A stretch of DNA of 64,000 bases from Antedon mediterranea (lineage: Eukaryota; Echinodermata; Crinoidea; Comatulida; Antedonidae), in assembly GCF_964355755.1 (NCBI RefSeq), contig NC_092673.1, positions 33,305,648 to 33,369,647 on the forward strand, given 5' to 3'. The stretch's first letter is position 1, and the number at the start of each line of letters is the position of its first letter. The notes below the pieces were generated by a model. That model ran no database searches. It saw only the letters and a list, made by a program, of their open reading frames with translations, and was not told where the DNA came from. The position numbers and the translations under genes were made by a program. Positions 12,701 to 27,700 of this stretch are shown one piece after another.

Positions 12701-15700
12701 GATCCGATGAATGGAGAATATAATGAAACAGAAAGATGAAGAAAATTATAAATTAATAATCAATGTAATATATATATTTAATGATCTGATAGGGTGATGT
12801 TGATTCCATTGTTTCTTGTTTGTTTACATTCATTGTAATAGTAACTTTTGCCATTTGGAAACGAGCCACCATTATCGTACGAATTTAGGTGAAAAATTAA
12901 TCGCAAAACCGTGGCAAACAATTTGAAATACGATTTGTTTTAAGCACTATTCAATTATAAATTTGTTTTTTTTCGATAAATTTCCATTAATTGTAGCGAA
13001 GTCGAGAAAACTTTAAATAAACATAAAAGCTTGGTTCCCACTATGATGTGCAGCGCAAGTAAATTTGATTAATCATGTCATGATTGGTAAAATTTCTTGT
13101 GTTGCGCCTGCGTTTTTGCTCGTGTCCTAGTGGGAACCAAGCTTACTAAAATTCAATTTATATATTTGTCCACCATGGGAAATTCAGATTGTTAGTTATA
13201 CAATTGTAAACAAGAAACAATGGAAGCTTGGATGTCTTCCATGATATGGTAGGTGGAGAGATGATTCCTCGTCTGCTACTTACTATCCACCAAATAGTTG
13301 CATTCCGAGCAACGCAAATATTACAAGAAACAGGAAAAGGAGAAAGACCAAGCTTAAAATCGATTGTAAACTATGGAACAAGGAGACTAGCAGATTGCGC
13401 ATTGTCTTCCAGTATCTGTGAACAAGGATGTTAATGTTTATTTCGGTACATATAAGTTAGACCTGACCTCTAACCTACAAAAAATATTCAGAATTAAAAG
13501 TTAACCATGTGCAGTTTGATATTGTCAAATTACTTTTCTTCATATCACAAATAAAAAATAAAGAAGCACGTTCATGTTATTTAATTTTTCGTTGCATACT
13601 TCAGTGAGACATGTCTATTGTTTGCTAGACTTTGAGAACGTAAACATCATGTCCGGATGATTTGACTTTTGGTACTCGTCACGATTTTTAGAAATTATTA
13701 TGTTACAGTTATTTTTCCTAGATTAATTTTTTTTTAAATATACTCGCCTTGTTACTTTGAAAATTCTAAGCAAACGAAGAGCTCGCAGGACACTGAGGCC
13801 AAACGATGAATCTTTGAATATTGACCAGATGACCTCAAACAAGCTCGCTAAAATGACCTGTGAAAAACAAACCAATAAACTCCTCAAAAAAGCTCAATTA
13901 AAAGTGCTATATTCCTGTGGGTATTTTGTCATTTTTTTCTCCTCACACACCCTCATCCATTCTCGAAGTTGTAATCCTGAATCCATTCTTGAAGTTAAAT
14001 ATACTTCACAACAAACCACCTCACATAACAACTTAAGATGTCGGCATGTATCATGAAACATTATGTTATAAAGAGGTTTTGTACAGAGCTAACAAAAATA
14101 TGCAAATTACACTATCATGTGCATTAACATACCATGCAATCAAACTTATTAAATGCTGACTTGAAATATATCTGAGGTCCTAAACCATACATTTTTATTG
14201 ACATCTCCAAGATGAAGACGCATAGGAATGTTATTTCCGCATAGACTGTAAAACAAAAGAAAGTTTTAAGGTTAGAAAATGCTAAAAATAGATCTGAATA
14301 GATTGGTGGTAAGATGCTTGTGACTGATCCTTATAAACCCTAGTTTTTTAGAGGTGTCCCCTGATTAGAAGCTAGTTTTAGTGTTAAAATTCCCCTTGCT
14401 CTTTCCACAGGAAGGTGTCTGACTATGGTGTTTCAAAGGAAGGGTATCCTAAAGGTTGGGTTCTATCGTTGGCATGCGAAAATAGAGTTTTACTGCCTTA
14501 CAATACATTTTTTTATGTGTATACATATTTGTTATTTATACGGTTGCGAAACCGCCGTAATATCTGATGGTATAAGATACGAAGGTCTATATTTGTATAG
14601 TATTTGATAAAACTCTTCACAACTTTTACAATATAAAAACATACTTACAGAGGAAGGTTCCGAGCCATGATGGTTGCGGATAGTGCTCAATAGCAACACA
14701 TACTGTATTCAGAAATACGAGCACAATGACGAGCCAGTAGAAGCCCTGAGATTTCACCATCTTACGAATCAATATCCGAAATTGGTACTCCTTCTTGCGA
14801 AAACCCGAACACTGCTTCTTTTTCTGCCTTTCTGGTTTTTTGGAGTGATTTTTGGAATTTGTTAGTGGCTCTGGGTTAATATGCATAACATAAAAATGGT
14901 AGGGAGGGGGATTGGGGAGGGGGTTGGGGAGGGAGGGTAGGGCATATTAATGAGACGGGTGTGTGTGTGAGGGTGAATGTTAACACATGCATAGGCAGTC
15001 GTTAGAAAATTCCAAATTAAATAAAGAGACGGGAAATTGTGTTAGTAAGTGGTTATGCAAATATCAAAGAAAACAAAGAGGATAATTGCCAAATAAAAAG
15101 TGAGATAAGCAAGCAGGAGAGGGTAGTGGAAAAAGAAGGAAGAAAAAGAAAATTTTCATTAAGAATCATGCGTTTGTACCATGTATGTTGATTTGATTGA
15201 CCAGCCAATCAAATTGGCCTTTCATTCAAGAGCGGTAAAGAGCTTCTGACCGCAACAAATGAAAGCATTCAAGCGTAGCAATGATCCGCCCATTTTACAC
15301 ACTGAATCAGACACAAATTTTAAGATAGTTGTAGCATGGAGTTAACTCATTTTATAGCTCTATGGTTGTAGAGTAGAATTTATCACAGAAGTCAATTTAA
15401 TCAGTGATTTATGAGCATGTGCAAAAGCTTGCTACGCTTGAAGGCATTTAAAAATTCTGTGTAGTCAAAAGTTCCCCATTGCTAACTTTTTGTGTACAGA
15501 TTAAAGAGTGTGCAATAATTTTCAACCATTAATTTTTTTTTTACTTGTTCCTAAATAAATTAAAACCAATACATATATTTTATAATTGGTTAAACATTAA
15601 TACTAGATCAAAGAGTAATACATCAATCTATTTTTAGATTTATTGATAGTACAATAGTCAACACTGTTTATCATTAATTTGTATATTGTAAAATTCCTAA

Positions 15701-18700
15701 TTTAATTGTATTAAATAAAAGAGTAAACAATTAATATTTAATTAGTAACACATAGATCACTACCACAATAGATACAGATTATTACATTTTAATTAATTAA
15801 TTAATAAGCAACCACTACATAAAACAATGTAATTAAATATTCAAATTTTTTTAAATTATACAATTTGGCATATGAAACATGCTAGAAATATCATAAATTA
15901 ATTCATACAATTTAAGTTAATTTTTAAGGTTGGGATAAAATCAACGGTCATTGAAAAACAGAATTAAATTATTGTAAATTGGTTTATGCAAATTAAATGA
16001 TAAACATGTGTTTAAAACAAATCTAAATATTTGTGTCTCTTTCTCTCTGTGCACAATGAATATGATGGATTGGCCAGCCTCTCTTAATATTACTATTATC
16101 CCACCTCCAAATGCTAAAACATTTACTTATTAAGAAAAGAAAGATTAATATATATAAAATATTAGACAAAGTGCTAGACCATAACTATAACATCACATCC
16201 ACATATAACTATAAATGATAGAACAAACTGAAGAGATGAATATATAAGCAGTGTAGATAAATAAGTGGCGCATGGAAATAGAAGCGGCGCAAGAGACATA
16301 ATCGGCTCAAGAAATTTAAGCGGTGCAGGAAATAAAAGCGGCGCAAGAAATATGAGCACCGTACTTGTAGATGAATAAAAAGCAATATGGTAGAAGAATA
16401 AGTGGTATAGAATAAACGGCGAAGAAGATGCGGTATAAAAGAATAAGCGGTAAAGAATAAACGGCGTAAGAATAAATGGCGAAGACTATGCGGTGTAAAA
16501 GAATAAGCGGTAAAGAATAAACGGCGTAAGAATAAACGGCGAAGACTATGCGGTGTAAAAGAATAAGCGGTATAAAAGAATAAGTGGTGTAGAAAAATAA
16601 GTGGTTTTAAAAGAGTAAGCAACGTATAGGAATAAGCGGCATAGCAGAATAAGTGGTGTAGAACACACGGCGTAAAGAATAAATGGTATATAAGCGGCAC
16701 AGAAATATAAGCCACTTAAGTGGCGCAGAAAAATAAGAGACATAGAGGAATAAGTGGCGCAGATAATCACTGTCATTCTATCATTTACAGTACTAAACTA
16801 TTCTTTTTAGACTTAGTCAAAGAAAGAAAAATAAAAGGGCTGAACCCAAGATTTGCCCAGACAATAACATTAATGAAATTATTAACAATATAACTCCTGT
16901 CGTACAAATAGCAAACAGCATGGTAAACAAAATGTTTCATTAGCAATAAATATATACGGTAAGCTAAACAAATCCATTCTATTAAAATTTAAATATTCTT
17001 TTCACAAATAAAACAAATTTAAATACTGTACTAATGAGAATAATTTAAATACTGTACTATGGTATTAAATCTTTTTAATGAGAATAATTTGTAATAAATT
17101 GGTTGTCATAACAAAATAATAAATTTCGATTTAAGCTGCTGTAAAATGTCCAATGTTTGCTCTATATATATATTCTAATATTCAATCAAATCTAACCTAA
17201 AATTCCTTGTAATATTCTTTCTACATATCGCTATACATCATGTATTTGATATAAAAAATACGCCCACAGATGTTTTATACTGGATACAGCTTTGCGGCAT
17301 CGTTAGCTATTGAACTTGGCGGTGTTAATTAATTTTGTATGCACTTACTTATTAGTGGATTTATATAACATGGAATACTTTTCTAGGAATTCTGCCTACA
17401 AACATCTTCTTAAGTATATTGGTAACCATGAGATCAAATGAACTATAACATTTGTTTTTAATATAATGCCAAAATTACCAATTAATAAATTTAGAAGTAT
17501 TTAAGAGCAATTTTAGTATTTAAAGTTTAACTTTTTTTTAAATATATGTATATTATGCTTTAATTTTGTAGTTAATACACAAATCTGGACCTCATGGGAG
17601 ACCAGTACTTTGTATTAAATGAGTTTTCCAGAATAAAGAAAGATATGAAATGAAAGTATTTTCTGTAACAGTTACAGTATTTTCTGTAACAGTTACAGTA
17701 TTTTCTGTAACAGTTGCAGTATTTTCTGTAACAGTTACAGTATTTTCTGTAACAGTTACAGTATTTTCTGTAACGGTTACAGTATTTTCTGTAACGGTTA
17801 CAGTATTTTCTGTAATGGTTACAGTATTTTCTGTAATGGTTACAGTATTGTCTGTAATGGTTACAGTATTTTCTGTAATGGTTACAGTATTTTCTGTAAT
17901 GGTTACAGTATTTTCTGTAATGGTTACAGTATTTTCTGTAATGGTTACAGTATTGTCTGTAATGGTTACAGTATTTTCTGTAATAGTTTCAATATTTTCT
18001 GTAATAATAATTACACTATATTCTATAATTACAATTACAGTATTTTCTGTAACAGTTATAGTATTGTTTTGTAATGGTTACAGTATTTTATTATTATATT
18101 TATTATTTCTATTTATAGTTTTTCAAAGTAGTTTCTGTAAGTTACAGTATTTTCTGTAAAATCTACAGAATTTTCTATAACAGTATAGTATTTCCTGTAA
18201 ATTTAAATTTATTACAGTATTTATAACATTATTTTTTATTTAAGATGAAGCTGCAATACCATTTCTAATTTTCGTGTACACACATTACAAGGGCCTAAAA
18301 TGACTTATTCATTAGAAACAGATTATTCCAAAACACTGTACGTAGAAATAAAAATCTGAAATTTGGTACATTTTTTGCACAAATTATTCGTTATTCATAA
18401 AATAATGAATGTTCAATAGTTTGATTTTTAAGAACTGTGAACATTTCAATGCAGAAAATAATTCTATGCTTGATAAGTATTATTGAATTTATGCATCAGC
18501 GCAAAACTGAGTCACAATAATTCTACATTTTGTCAAATTGGAAATTAGTCAGTGCTGATGAATCATGGGTAATATCTCGTGAATGATGGGTAATCAGTAA
18601 AGAAGAATGATGGTTAATAAGTAAAGAATCATGGGTAATAATTATGCACTGATGAATAATGTATAATAATGAATTATGGGTAATTTTCAGTTTATTTTAA

Positions 18701-21700
18701 TTAAGATGCTGCAAGGTGTGTATATAATTTACAACACAAGAATAATTGACTAACGATATTATAATTATTTTGTTTAATATCAAATATTTTATATTTTTAT
18801 TGAGCATACTGTAATTTTTAATTTATTTTTTTCAACTACTCTCTGGTTTTGGTTCTACTGTATATTTTCTTAATTGTTTGAAAATTTCAAAATGTTGTTC
18901 TTCTGCAAATTGAATTCTGTCACAAAATAATTATTTTTCGATTATCATATAAATAAATTTTAAATATAAATCAATACATAAATCATGAAACATTGTTTTT
19001 TACAAGATTTTCATTTCTTAAAGAGGAATTATTCAATAGCATATTTATGTCTGATCATTAATTAAATCATATTTCATATAATGTATGTTTTTTGGCATAA
19101 ATCATTGTGTGTATGCATGCAAATAGGGATGATGATATATCTACTGTAGTTGCACAGTATTCAAACAACATTGCTATTGTTCACATACTAAAACAAGGTT
19201 TTAGAATCTATTAGATGTTAAAATTGTACGACAACACAATCTGTTAAAAGCATGCCCAAAAGGGGAATAAATACAATATACTACAAATCCATGCTATTTA
19301 AGAAAAAAATGTATTAAATCTTCAAATATCAAAGGTCAAATATATATATGCAGTCTCTTGTACCAAGTACAAATTTGCAGACACTTTCAACTGACGAAAA
19401 AGAAGCAGTTCATCATTACGAAGTCTATTGTACATTTAACCAGTGGCGGATCCAACTTCCTCTTTTCTTTTGAAAAATTAAGATCGGTCGACGCCCTTTA
19501 ATTTCCTATTAAGGCGACCTTATCGGGAACAGACAAGAGGTGTTTTCTAAGGCCCCCGTAACAACTGTTTGTTGTAGCAGACTCCCCGTACCACCAGAGG
19601 GCGTTTTTTAAGGACACTGTAACAACATGCATGACCTTCCTTTGGATCAGCCACTGGAAGCCGTACAGACTTGACCAGAAAGAAACCTAAGAATACAGTA
19701 GAAAATAGACAAGACAGAAGAAGACTCAAAAAGTCTTGCACAAGCTACACAAGATTTCAAATAAGAAAGTTTTAGTTAGTAAAAAAGCTATGCTAATTCT
19801 GCTGTGGTAATCAATGAACAAATAGGCTTACATTACGCACTAGCCCATTGGGCTACTTGGAAGTTGATTCTAATAGCCCAAATGCCATTTTGCTAGGCCA
19901 GACTAACTTTACGAAACATTAATATTAATTTTGATTCTCCATGTGCAGTTTATGTACAGACTATAAAGAGTCATTTTTTCGGTTTGCTAGCCCAGCAATG
20001 ATATTTTAACTTTCTACATCGGGCTAGTATGACATTAAGCTTTATGTCTTAAGCTGTCTTTCCAAATCAACATTTTTGTCAAAAGGTTTATTGTATATAA
20101 TGTTGAAAAAGAATTTCATAACTTTATAAAAATGTCCAGTACAATGTTATAACCTTTTCTCCTCTTTTTTTCTCTACTAATATGTCTCAATAAACCTCTT
20201 AAGAAATATCTTGAACATTTATTACACACAGCAGATGAACTAATGGGATATGCTATAACGACAAAGGTTCATGAATATTCATCTCAAAGGTCAGGTCATT
20301 CACTACTTCTTGCAGATATGATTGTGGAGAATTTTCTTTAATATAAATCAGTGATTGTTAATTAGTTTTTAGTCCTATAAAAAAATTGTAAAATTGTTTT
20401 GAATATTTTAATCTAACCTATAAAATCCTACTAATTCTAATTATCAATTAAAACAAAAAAACAAACTCACAAATTCACTAACAAAAAACTGGCAGAAACG
20501 TCAAACAGTCACAAATTCTAATGCTAAATAAGCCTACTAGAACAACATCAACTATGTGCATATAACCATAGTATTCTTTCTATTTTTTTCTATGTATTTA
20601 TGTTTATTTATATAAAAGTAATGAATATTCATAAACCATGTCATAGATAGGCACACGTTGAAATATTATCTAGGTTAAATCTAGGAACAATAACTAAAGC
20701 ATAGGAGAAACTATTGGACGGTAACTTGTATAACTCCATAACTGCGTACTATTCAATTTGAACAGCGAGAATAATCTCAGTTTTCACAAGTCTTGCACCT
20801 TCAGTACAATTATATATTAAGATGCTATGAAAATTCTATAGGATTCATTTGCATACCGAATATAATTATGTTGTGATCTATTCAGAAAATTACAACACGC
20901 AAAATATAAAAGGAGTTTGTGATTGTTTTAAATCTCTAAAAAAAAAAACATTTTTGTCTCGTTATGTAGTTTAAGCTAAATTTTAATATTGGTCATTTTA
21001 TACTTTTTATGCAATATTATTTTAATATCTTGTGGCATCATTACATTTTATGAAATATGCCCAATATCAATTATTAATAAATTATTACTAGACAAACTAT
21101 GAAGAACAGAAGAAAGCAATCTGGATTTTGGAGAGTTTTCCCGTTTTCAGGGAATTTTTCTGCCGAAGACTTTTAAATCTGCCTGAATGTGTAACTGCTA
21201 CATTGATCCAAATGAAGGCGCTAGACTTGCAAAATACACGATTATGAAAATTGATTTGAATCTTTAATGGTTGTGCTCCACCACCAATGCAAATGAATAA
21301 TTACGCAATGTAATTTCTAAATGAATAAACATTTCAATCATTTATCTTTTTCCATGTATCAGTACTGAAGATAATTTTATTTTTAATAGTTATATATTTT
21401 TATTTTTGTTTTGATTGCAAGAGGTGTCATCGAAGCAAGCGACAAGATAGAGAGATGGTTATTTTCATTGAAGATCAAGCTTGATAAATACATCATCGTA
21501 AACATTTCATGTATAAAATTTATTTATAATGGTAAAATAAATAAAAACCATGAAAAGCTAGATGATGTAGTCTCTCAAACTTAATCTCAAACAAGCTTTA
21601 TATTCAAATTACAAACTAGAAGTTCAACTAGAAGTATGACAGACATAAGAATGCAACACTTCCAGGAACATTAGACAACTCCCACTACCAGAGACAATAA

Positions 21701-24700
21701 ATAAGAAATAGAGTAATAAAAAAAACAGCCGGCAAGCGACCAGGAAGGAGCGATTGGAGATATTATTCCAAGAGGGCCTACCGTTTTTCTTAACCTCGAT
21801 AGTGTCTATTTCTGCCACTACGGCGGCAACACCGTTTCCAGCATCCCCGTTAGTTTGAAGTTCTTTTTGTTGCATTGCAGCCGCCCGACGACGAGCTATA
21901 TAGAACGAAAGCAAACTCATGGAAAAAGCATGCATCACACAAAACACAAATGAGTGAAAAATAAAAACCCTTTAAATGATGCTCAAACAAAATAAGGATT
22001 TTAAAATGCAATATACAGTTCAGTGAACACCAACGGCAAAATCAAGTGAATAATATTTAATATAATTATTTTTCATTCATGTGCATGATATTTTAACATT
22101 CAAAACATAATAAACAGTATTATTAGTGCAGCCATTAACGTGGTATACTGTGCTGTTCAGTGATTGCAATTTAAAGGATTTTATATACTTTATTAAATCA
22201 AATGATTGCAAAAAAAGCAAAATAAACTTTTGCAATTAAGCTATGGACAATTGGGTGGCTAACCAGGGATAATAAGGTTGACATTTGACCTTTTTTACAT
22301 TTATAGTTAGGGTCACTTGATATGTAATAAGGAGCATCTTTGAGTTCAATATTTAATATCAATTTAATAAAAATAATAAATAAATATTTTAAATAAAATA
22401 ATAAAAAACAAATCAGTTATTTCAATATCATTTTATATTATTTTTCACATCAGAAAAATACAAAAATTAATATTAGATTTAATTTTAGGTTTTCATGCAA
22501 TAATTTGTTTTTATTTCATTCGCAATAGAGTTTATAGCATCACAGGACCATGTGACCTTCGTTGTCAACAGAGATCGCAAATAATGTCTGTAACATTTAT
22601 TGGTCAATTCTCATTGGTTGGTTTACATTGTTTCTGTAGCAACGGAGTGGTATCACATGGTATTGTGATGGAAAACTTTCAAACTCTATTATATGTTAAT
22701 TTTTACCTTCTATTGCTGCCCGTTCTTCGTCTGTTATTGATGTGTCGTTAAGCAACACCTCCTCAGCTTTGCGAATCCAATCTATGTAACCGTCTAATTC
22801 TCGTTCCGTTTGCTGCTGGCGCCGCATTTTTAAAAAAAGTCGTCTATTTTCTACACGCTCTCTTTCTTTAGCGAATTCTCTGTTAGAATTTAATAAAATA
22901 GAAATTTCCTTAGAAAGGAAGCTCTGGAGGGGATTTTTATAAGTTACCTTTTTTTTAATGATTTAAATTATATCATGTTCACATGTTTGCCAATCAAGAG
23001 CTGCTCATGACCAATTGCTCATGAGTGCAAATGGCATGATGGATTAATTGGAGCTTTATCCTGGCAAGCTGATAAGCTTGTTTCAGATTTCCTCATTCCT
23101 CACCCAATCGAGATTAAGCTTGATCAAGAGCTGCTCATGACCAGCTTTTTAAGTGGCTGTTCACACAAGAGTTGACCATAAGCCAACACACCAATCATGA
23201 GCAACCTCTGACATGTGAATGCGATATTAGTTTATAAAACTTACCCACTCAGTACACCAAGTACTAAATTAAGCATGAAGAATGATCCTAAAATGATAAG
23301 GGGGATGAAATACAACCAAACGAATGCGCTTCCATGAGCATTCGCACACTACAAAACAAAATAAAAAAATATAGTTAGGCTATATAGCAAGATATTACAC
23401 ATAAACATATGGCTTGTAAAGTATAAAATTCATCGCTAACAAAGTTCTGAATTGAACTTATTTGAGCAATTTATTTGTGGTTATAGAGCATCAACTTTCA
23501 GCCAATTCTCAGTACTGTATCTCCATATATGCCATTATCTGTCAGTACCATAAATAGGCAAATGCTATAAACAGTGTCACATATGTATCACATGTGGTGT
23601 CTGTATTAATGTTACGGTTAAGGTAAGTATGGTTATGTCCTGCTGATACAGTGTATAGAATTTGCCTATAAACTGGACAAATGATAGTATGTAATATGAT
23701 GCCTTTATTATGTTAAGGTAAGTGGACTGATACAGCATCACACATGATACATATGTGACAGAGTATTAAAGAATTTGCCTGTTATACTGGAAAAATGCGA
23801 CTCCACTTACATCATACATTACTTCTGTCCATCCTTCCATAGTAATACACTGAAATACTGTTAACATTGCAAATAACATATTGTCAAAATTAACGATTCC
23901 AAACTTAGGACCGCTCCAATATTCGGTACACTGCGACTGATTTGAACAATGCCGACCACTACCATTCGTAAAGCTACACACCATGGGTTCATCCTCAGCG
24001 AATACCCCTATAAAATGAAGAATAACATTACTAAATGTTTTTCACAAAATCATATTATTAAAGGGATCATGTAAACATTATTATAGTACAATTTACTGCA
24101 TATATATTATTTACTGCAGTAGAATAATTTGAAATTGGATTATTCGAACTGTCACTTGTGATTGGTCAATTAGCTTGCGTCCTCTTGTTGCATCCCAGCC
24201 GGAATAAAGATAAGATATCAAAGTAAAGCAAAGCAAAGTTTGCACTGTTTATTTTATTTTATGAGTGGAATGGATATAATATTTTCATATATCGAAACAT
24301 AGACCAGTTTGTCTGTTAAAGATGTATTTTCCCTCTTAAAAAAATAATTCTTTTGAATATGCCATTTTAATGTCACATAATAGTTATTCACTTTGACCAA
24401 AAATTGAATGAGATAAAAATAAAAATTTACCTGAAAAAACTGTAATTTAAAGCAAAAAATAGTAAAATTGGCCGCTACCAGCCTATGGGTTTTTGGTTGA
24501 ATTTAACCATTTATTTTGTCATTTCACAAGTGAAAACATTTTTTTCTATGAATGTTATTAACTTTATTAAAACTACGAAATAACCTATTCAAAGTCTGAT
24601 TTCATTCATCTTCATTTTTCATGTTTTTTGGGGTACAATACATCTTTAAATAAATCAACGAATGAAAATATTCTATCCATACAAATCATTCATTATTTGT

Positions 24701-27700
24701 TTATTAACACACCCATTTTTGATTTGTCAATGATAAATAAACAATACTTACATGTTCTTGTCTCTGTTCCAGTAACATTACTTAATTTAAAGCATGTTTT
24801 ATGGAAAGATCCACGGAAAAACTCCATTCCGGTGATGGCAAAAATAACGATGACAAAGAAAATAAGGAGGGCAATTTGCAGCAAAGGGGCCATTGCACAT
24901 AAAATAGATTTGAGTACAACTTGTAAACCTGTAGGGAAAAAGTGTACGTTAGACATGTTTGGATATGTTGCATAATCACAGTGGTCTAAAGGTCCGATTC
25001 CATGCTAGTATTCTGGAGATTATGGGTTCAAGTCCCATCAATAGTATCATTTTTTTTTCACTAAATTATTAATATCATTTATATCCTATTAATTTTGTTA
25101 ATAAGGTTTAAAGTAATTCAATTGTTTTTCTTTTTTATTAATTAATGTATAAAATAGACTTTTTGTTTAATGTTTAGATTTTTCACAATTAATTTTTCAC
25201 TAAATGCAAAACAGATCATGTTTTAGATCATTTTTCGATAAATTGTGTGTTACAATATATAATCTTGATCACTTTTGATGCAGATTATCAAATGTTTTAG
25301 ATTATTTTTAGATTCTATGTTTTGATCTATAATCTATTACCATCTACATATCTACCAATATAAACCCTTACACCACTATTCTATGTAAAAAAAAAATTAA
25401 AATCATAAAACTTGATATTTGGAATTTAACTGATGAAAGAAATAGATATCACTAATTGTTTTGCTTTATAAAAACTAATTTTAATTTAACATTTTGTCAT
25501 AGCTTTTTAAAATAATTTTAAGATTATTTAATTAAGTGTGTTTAGGTATTTCTTTTGAAAAGTTAAAAAATAATAAAGACCAATATAATTATTAGTAATT
25601 AGTGCTGTATTAATCTGTTGGATTAATTAGGCTTACAGATTATTACAGATTAACACTGATTACTAAACCAGTATCAATAATATATCACATACAAATTAAT
25701 ACAGATTCAGGGATTACTGGTTGTTAGCTAACAATAATTAAGTCAAATCCAAAAATATAAATGGATTAGTTTGAAATGGGGATCCCTTTTTTGGGATTAA
25801 ATTTTATAAATTAGTAAACGGATTACTAAAAACAAAATATTTTATTACAGTATAATATATTAATATAGAGTTTTAATTTGAGATTAATACATGTAAACCA
25901 TTTCTTTCATCAGTTAATTTACAATGAAATACATTTGAAAAAACCACAACATACATTCATGGTCAGTAGTAATAGCAGGGAATTTAAAATGAAAAGCTGA
26001 AACTAGTTAAAGGTTTTACCTGGCTTGCAAGTGCAAAATGCCATATTCTCTTACTTGTTGTATATTCTCAGCTATTTTGATGTGCAAGAAATCTAGAAAA
26101 TGTCTATCCAGACACTGCTGTATATCTTTTACATGCAAATTTGTATTTGATAGAAAGAAATTTTGAATTTAGTAGCCTAAAGCAAATTGGGTATGGCAAT
26201 GGCGCTATTGATGTTGGTATTATATGTTATTAATAATGATATCATTGGTGATAATGATGTCATTAGTGATAATGTCATTGATATTGGTGATGGTATTATA
26301 GGTTATTAATGATGAAATCATTGGTGATAATGATATCATTATAGGTTATTAATGATGAAATCATTGGTGATAATGATGTCATTGATGGTGTTGGTTAGGT
26401 TATTAATGATAATATAATTGGTGATAATGATGTCATTGATGTTGGTATTATATGTTATTAATGATATCACTGGTGATAATGATGTCATTGATGTTGGTAT
26501 TAATATTATACGTTATTAACGATATAATTGGTGATAATAATGTCATTGATGTTGGTATTATACGTTATTAATGATATCATTGGTGATAATGATGTCATTG
26601 ATGTTGGTATTATACGTTATTAATGATATCATTGGTGATAATAATGATCATTGATGTTGGTGGTGGTATTGATAATGATGATATTGTTGACAAGTAATGG
26701 TGATGTCATGGTATTAATGACAATGATTATATTGAAAAATGCCACTCGCGATTGTGCTGGTCAAAACATGGTCATAATTTGGATGGTGACTGAAAAAAAA
26801 GTGTTGTAATTTGTTAGGGGATTAAGTCACTCCATCAATTGTATCTTTTCTAAATTATTTTTTTACGCATAATGCTTGTTATAATAAACCGTCAAGAAGC
26901 ACTGCAAGCCTGCCCTCAACTTACTTGGTATCCCTGACACAAGTTTGAGAGGTCTTAGAACTCTGACAGCTCGCAATGTATTGAAATCAAATCCTGTATC
27001 CTCTTGTTTTTCCCCTTCTGGAGTTATAATGCCTAACACAAATGTGACAAGTCTGAAAGGGACATGCAACGGGTAAAAAGGTCAAGGGTCAGCTGGGTTA
27101 AAGGTCAAACAATGTGTTGTTAAAAAGGTGAGCACAATTAAAAGATGAGGAAAGAATCAGGGTTGCGAATAATTAATGAGCAATTTGCATTTTTGAATAG
27201 TAAACACCACTTGGAATAATTATAAACTTGCAACTTGTACAGTACATTCAACTGCCTTAAACACTCTATTCAATCCAACTATAAAGTACATACTATTCAA
27301 AAACACAAAAAGCCATCAATTACACAACTATAACTGTAGCAACGTAGTTTTATATAAAGAGCGTATATATTCAGTTTGTTATATCACTGAAAAAAGGGAA
27401 AAAATTCTCTCTTTTTTGTGTCAAATTCACAATAGCTATTAGTCTATGCTTTTTCCTATCTGACATCAAATTTCTTTCCATTTTTAACAATTTCAAAACA
27501 ATTTTTTTATTTTAAATCTTAAATGTAAATAAATTAATTATAAATGTTTTTAATATAGTCGCATTAAATCGAAAAAATGAAATGATTTCAGTTTTCTTCT
27601 CATAGATACTGTCTATCATTTGTACAGTATTATACTACACAGGTGTCACATGTTATACATGTGACACCTGTATTGTAATACTGTTTTATATGTTGTGTTA

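Larger units (their letters stand above)
14871..21781 (-). other. Intron 9 (6.9 kb)
   Basis: Holds a G-rich run beside exon 10, a 60-bp minisatellite (16.2-16.8 kb), a 21-bp minisatellite (17.65-18.2 kb) and long AT-rich stretches. The block 19430-19740 is less AT-rich, but I recognise no gene in it. Confidence 0.6.

Noticed and set aside
13848-13857. Exon 12 start at the nearer TTTTAG acceptor
   Set aside because: Phase does not fit exon 11, and it would lose VILA of the conserved DC-VI--S-FEVIW.
16209-16776. Long minus-strand reading frames rich in Leu, Phe, Tyr and Arg
   Set aside because: Produced by the AATAAGCGG minisatellite; no initiation or splice context and no similarity.
17650-18159. 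169-codon plus-strand reading frame
   Set aside because: Entirely produced by the 21-bp minisatellite.
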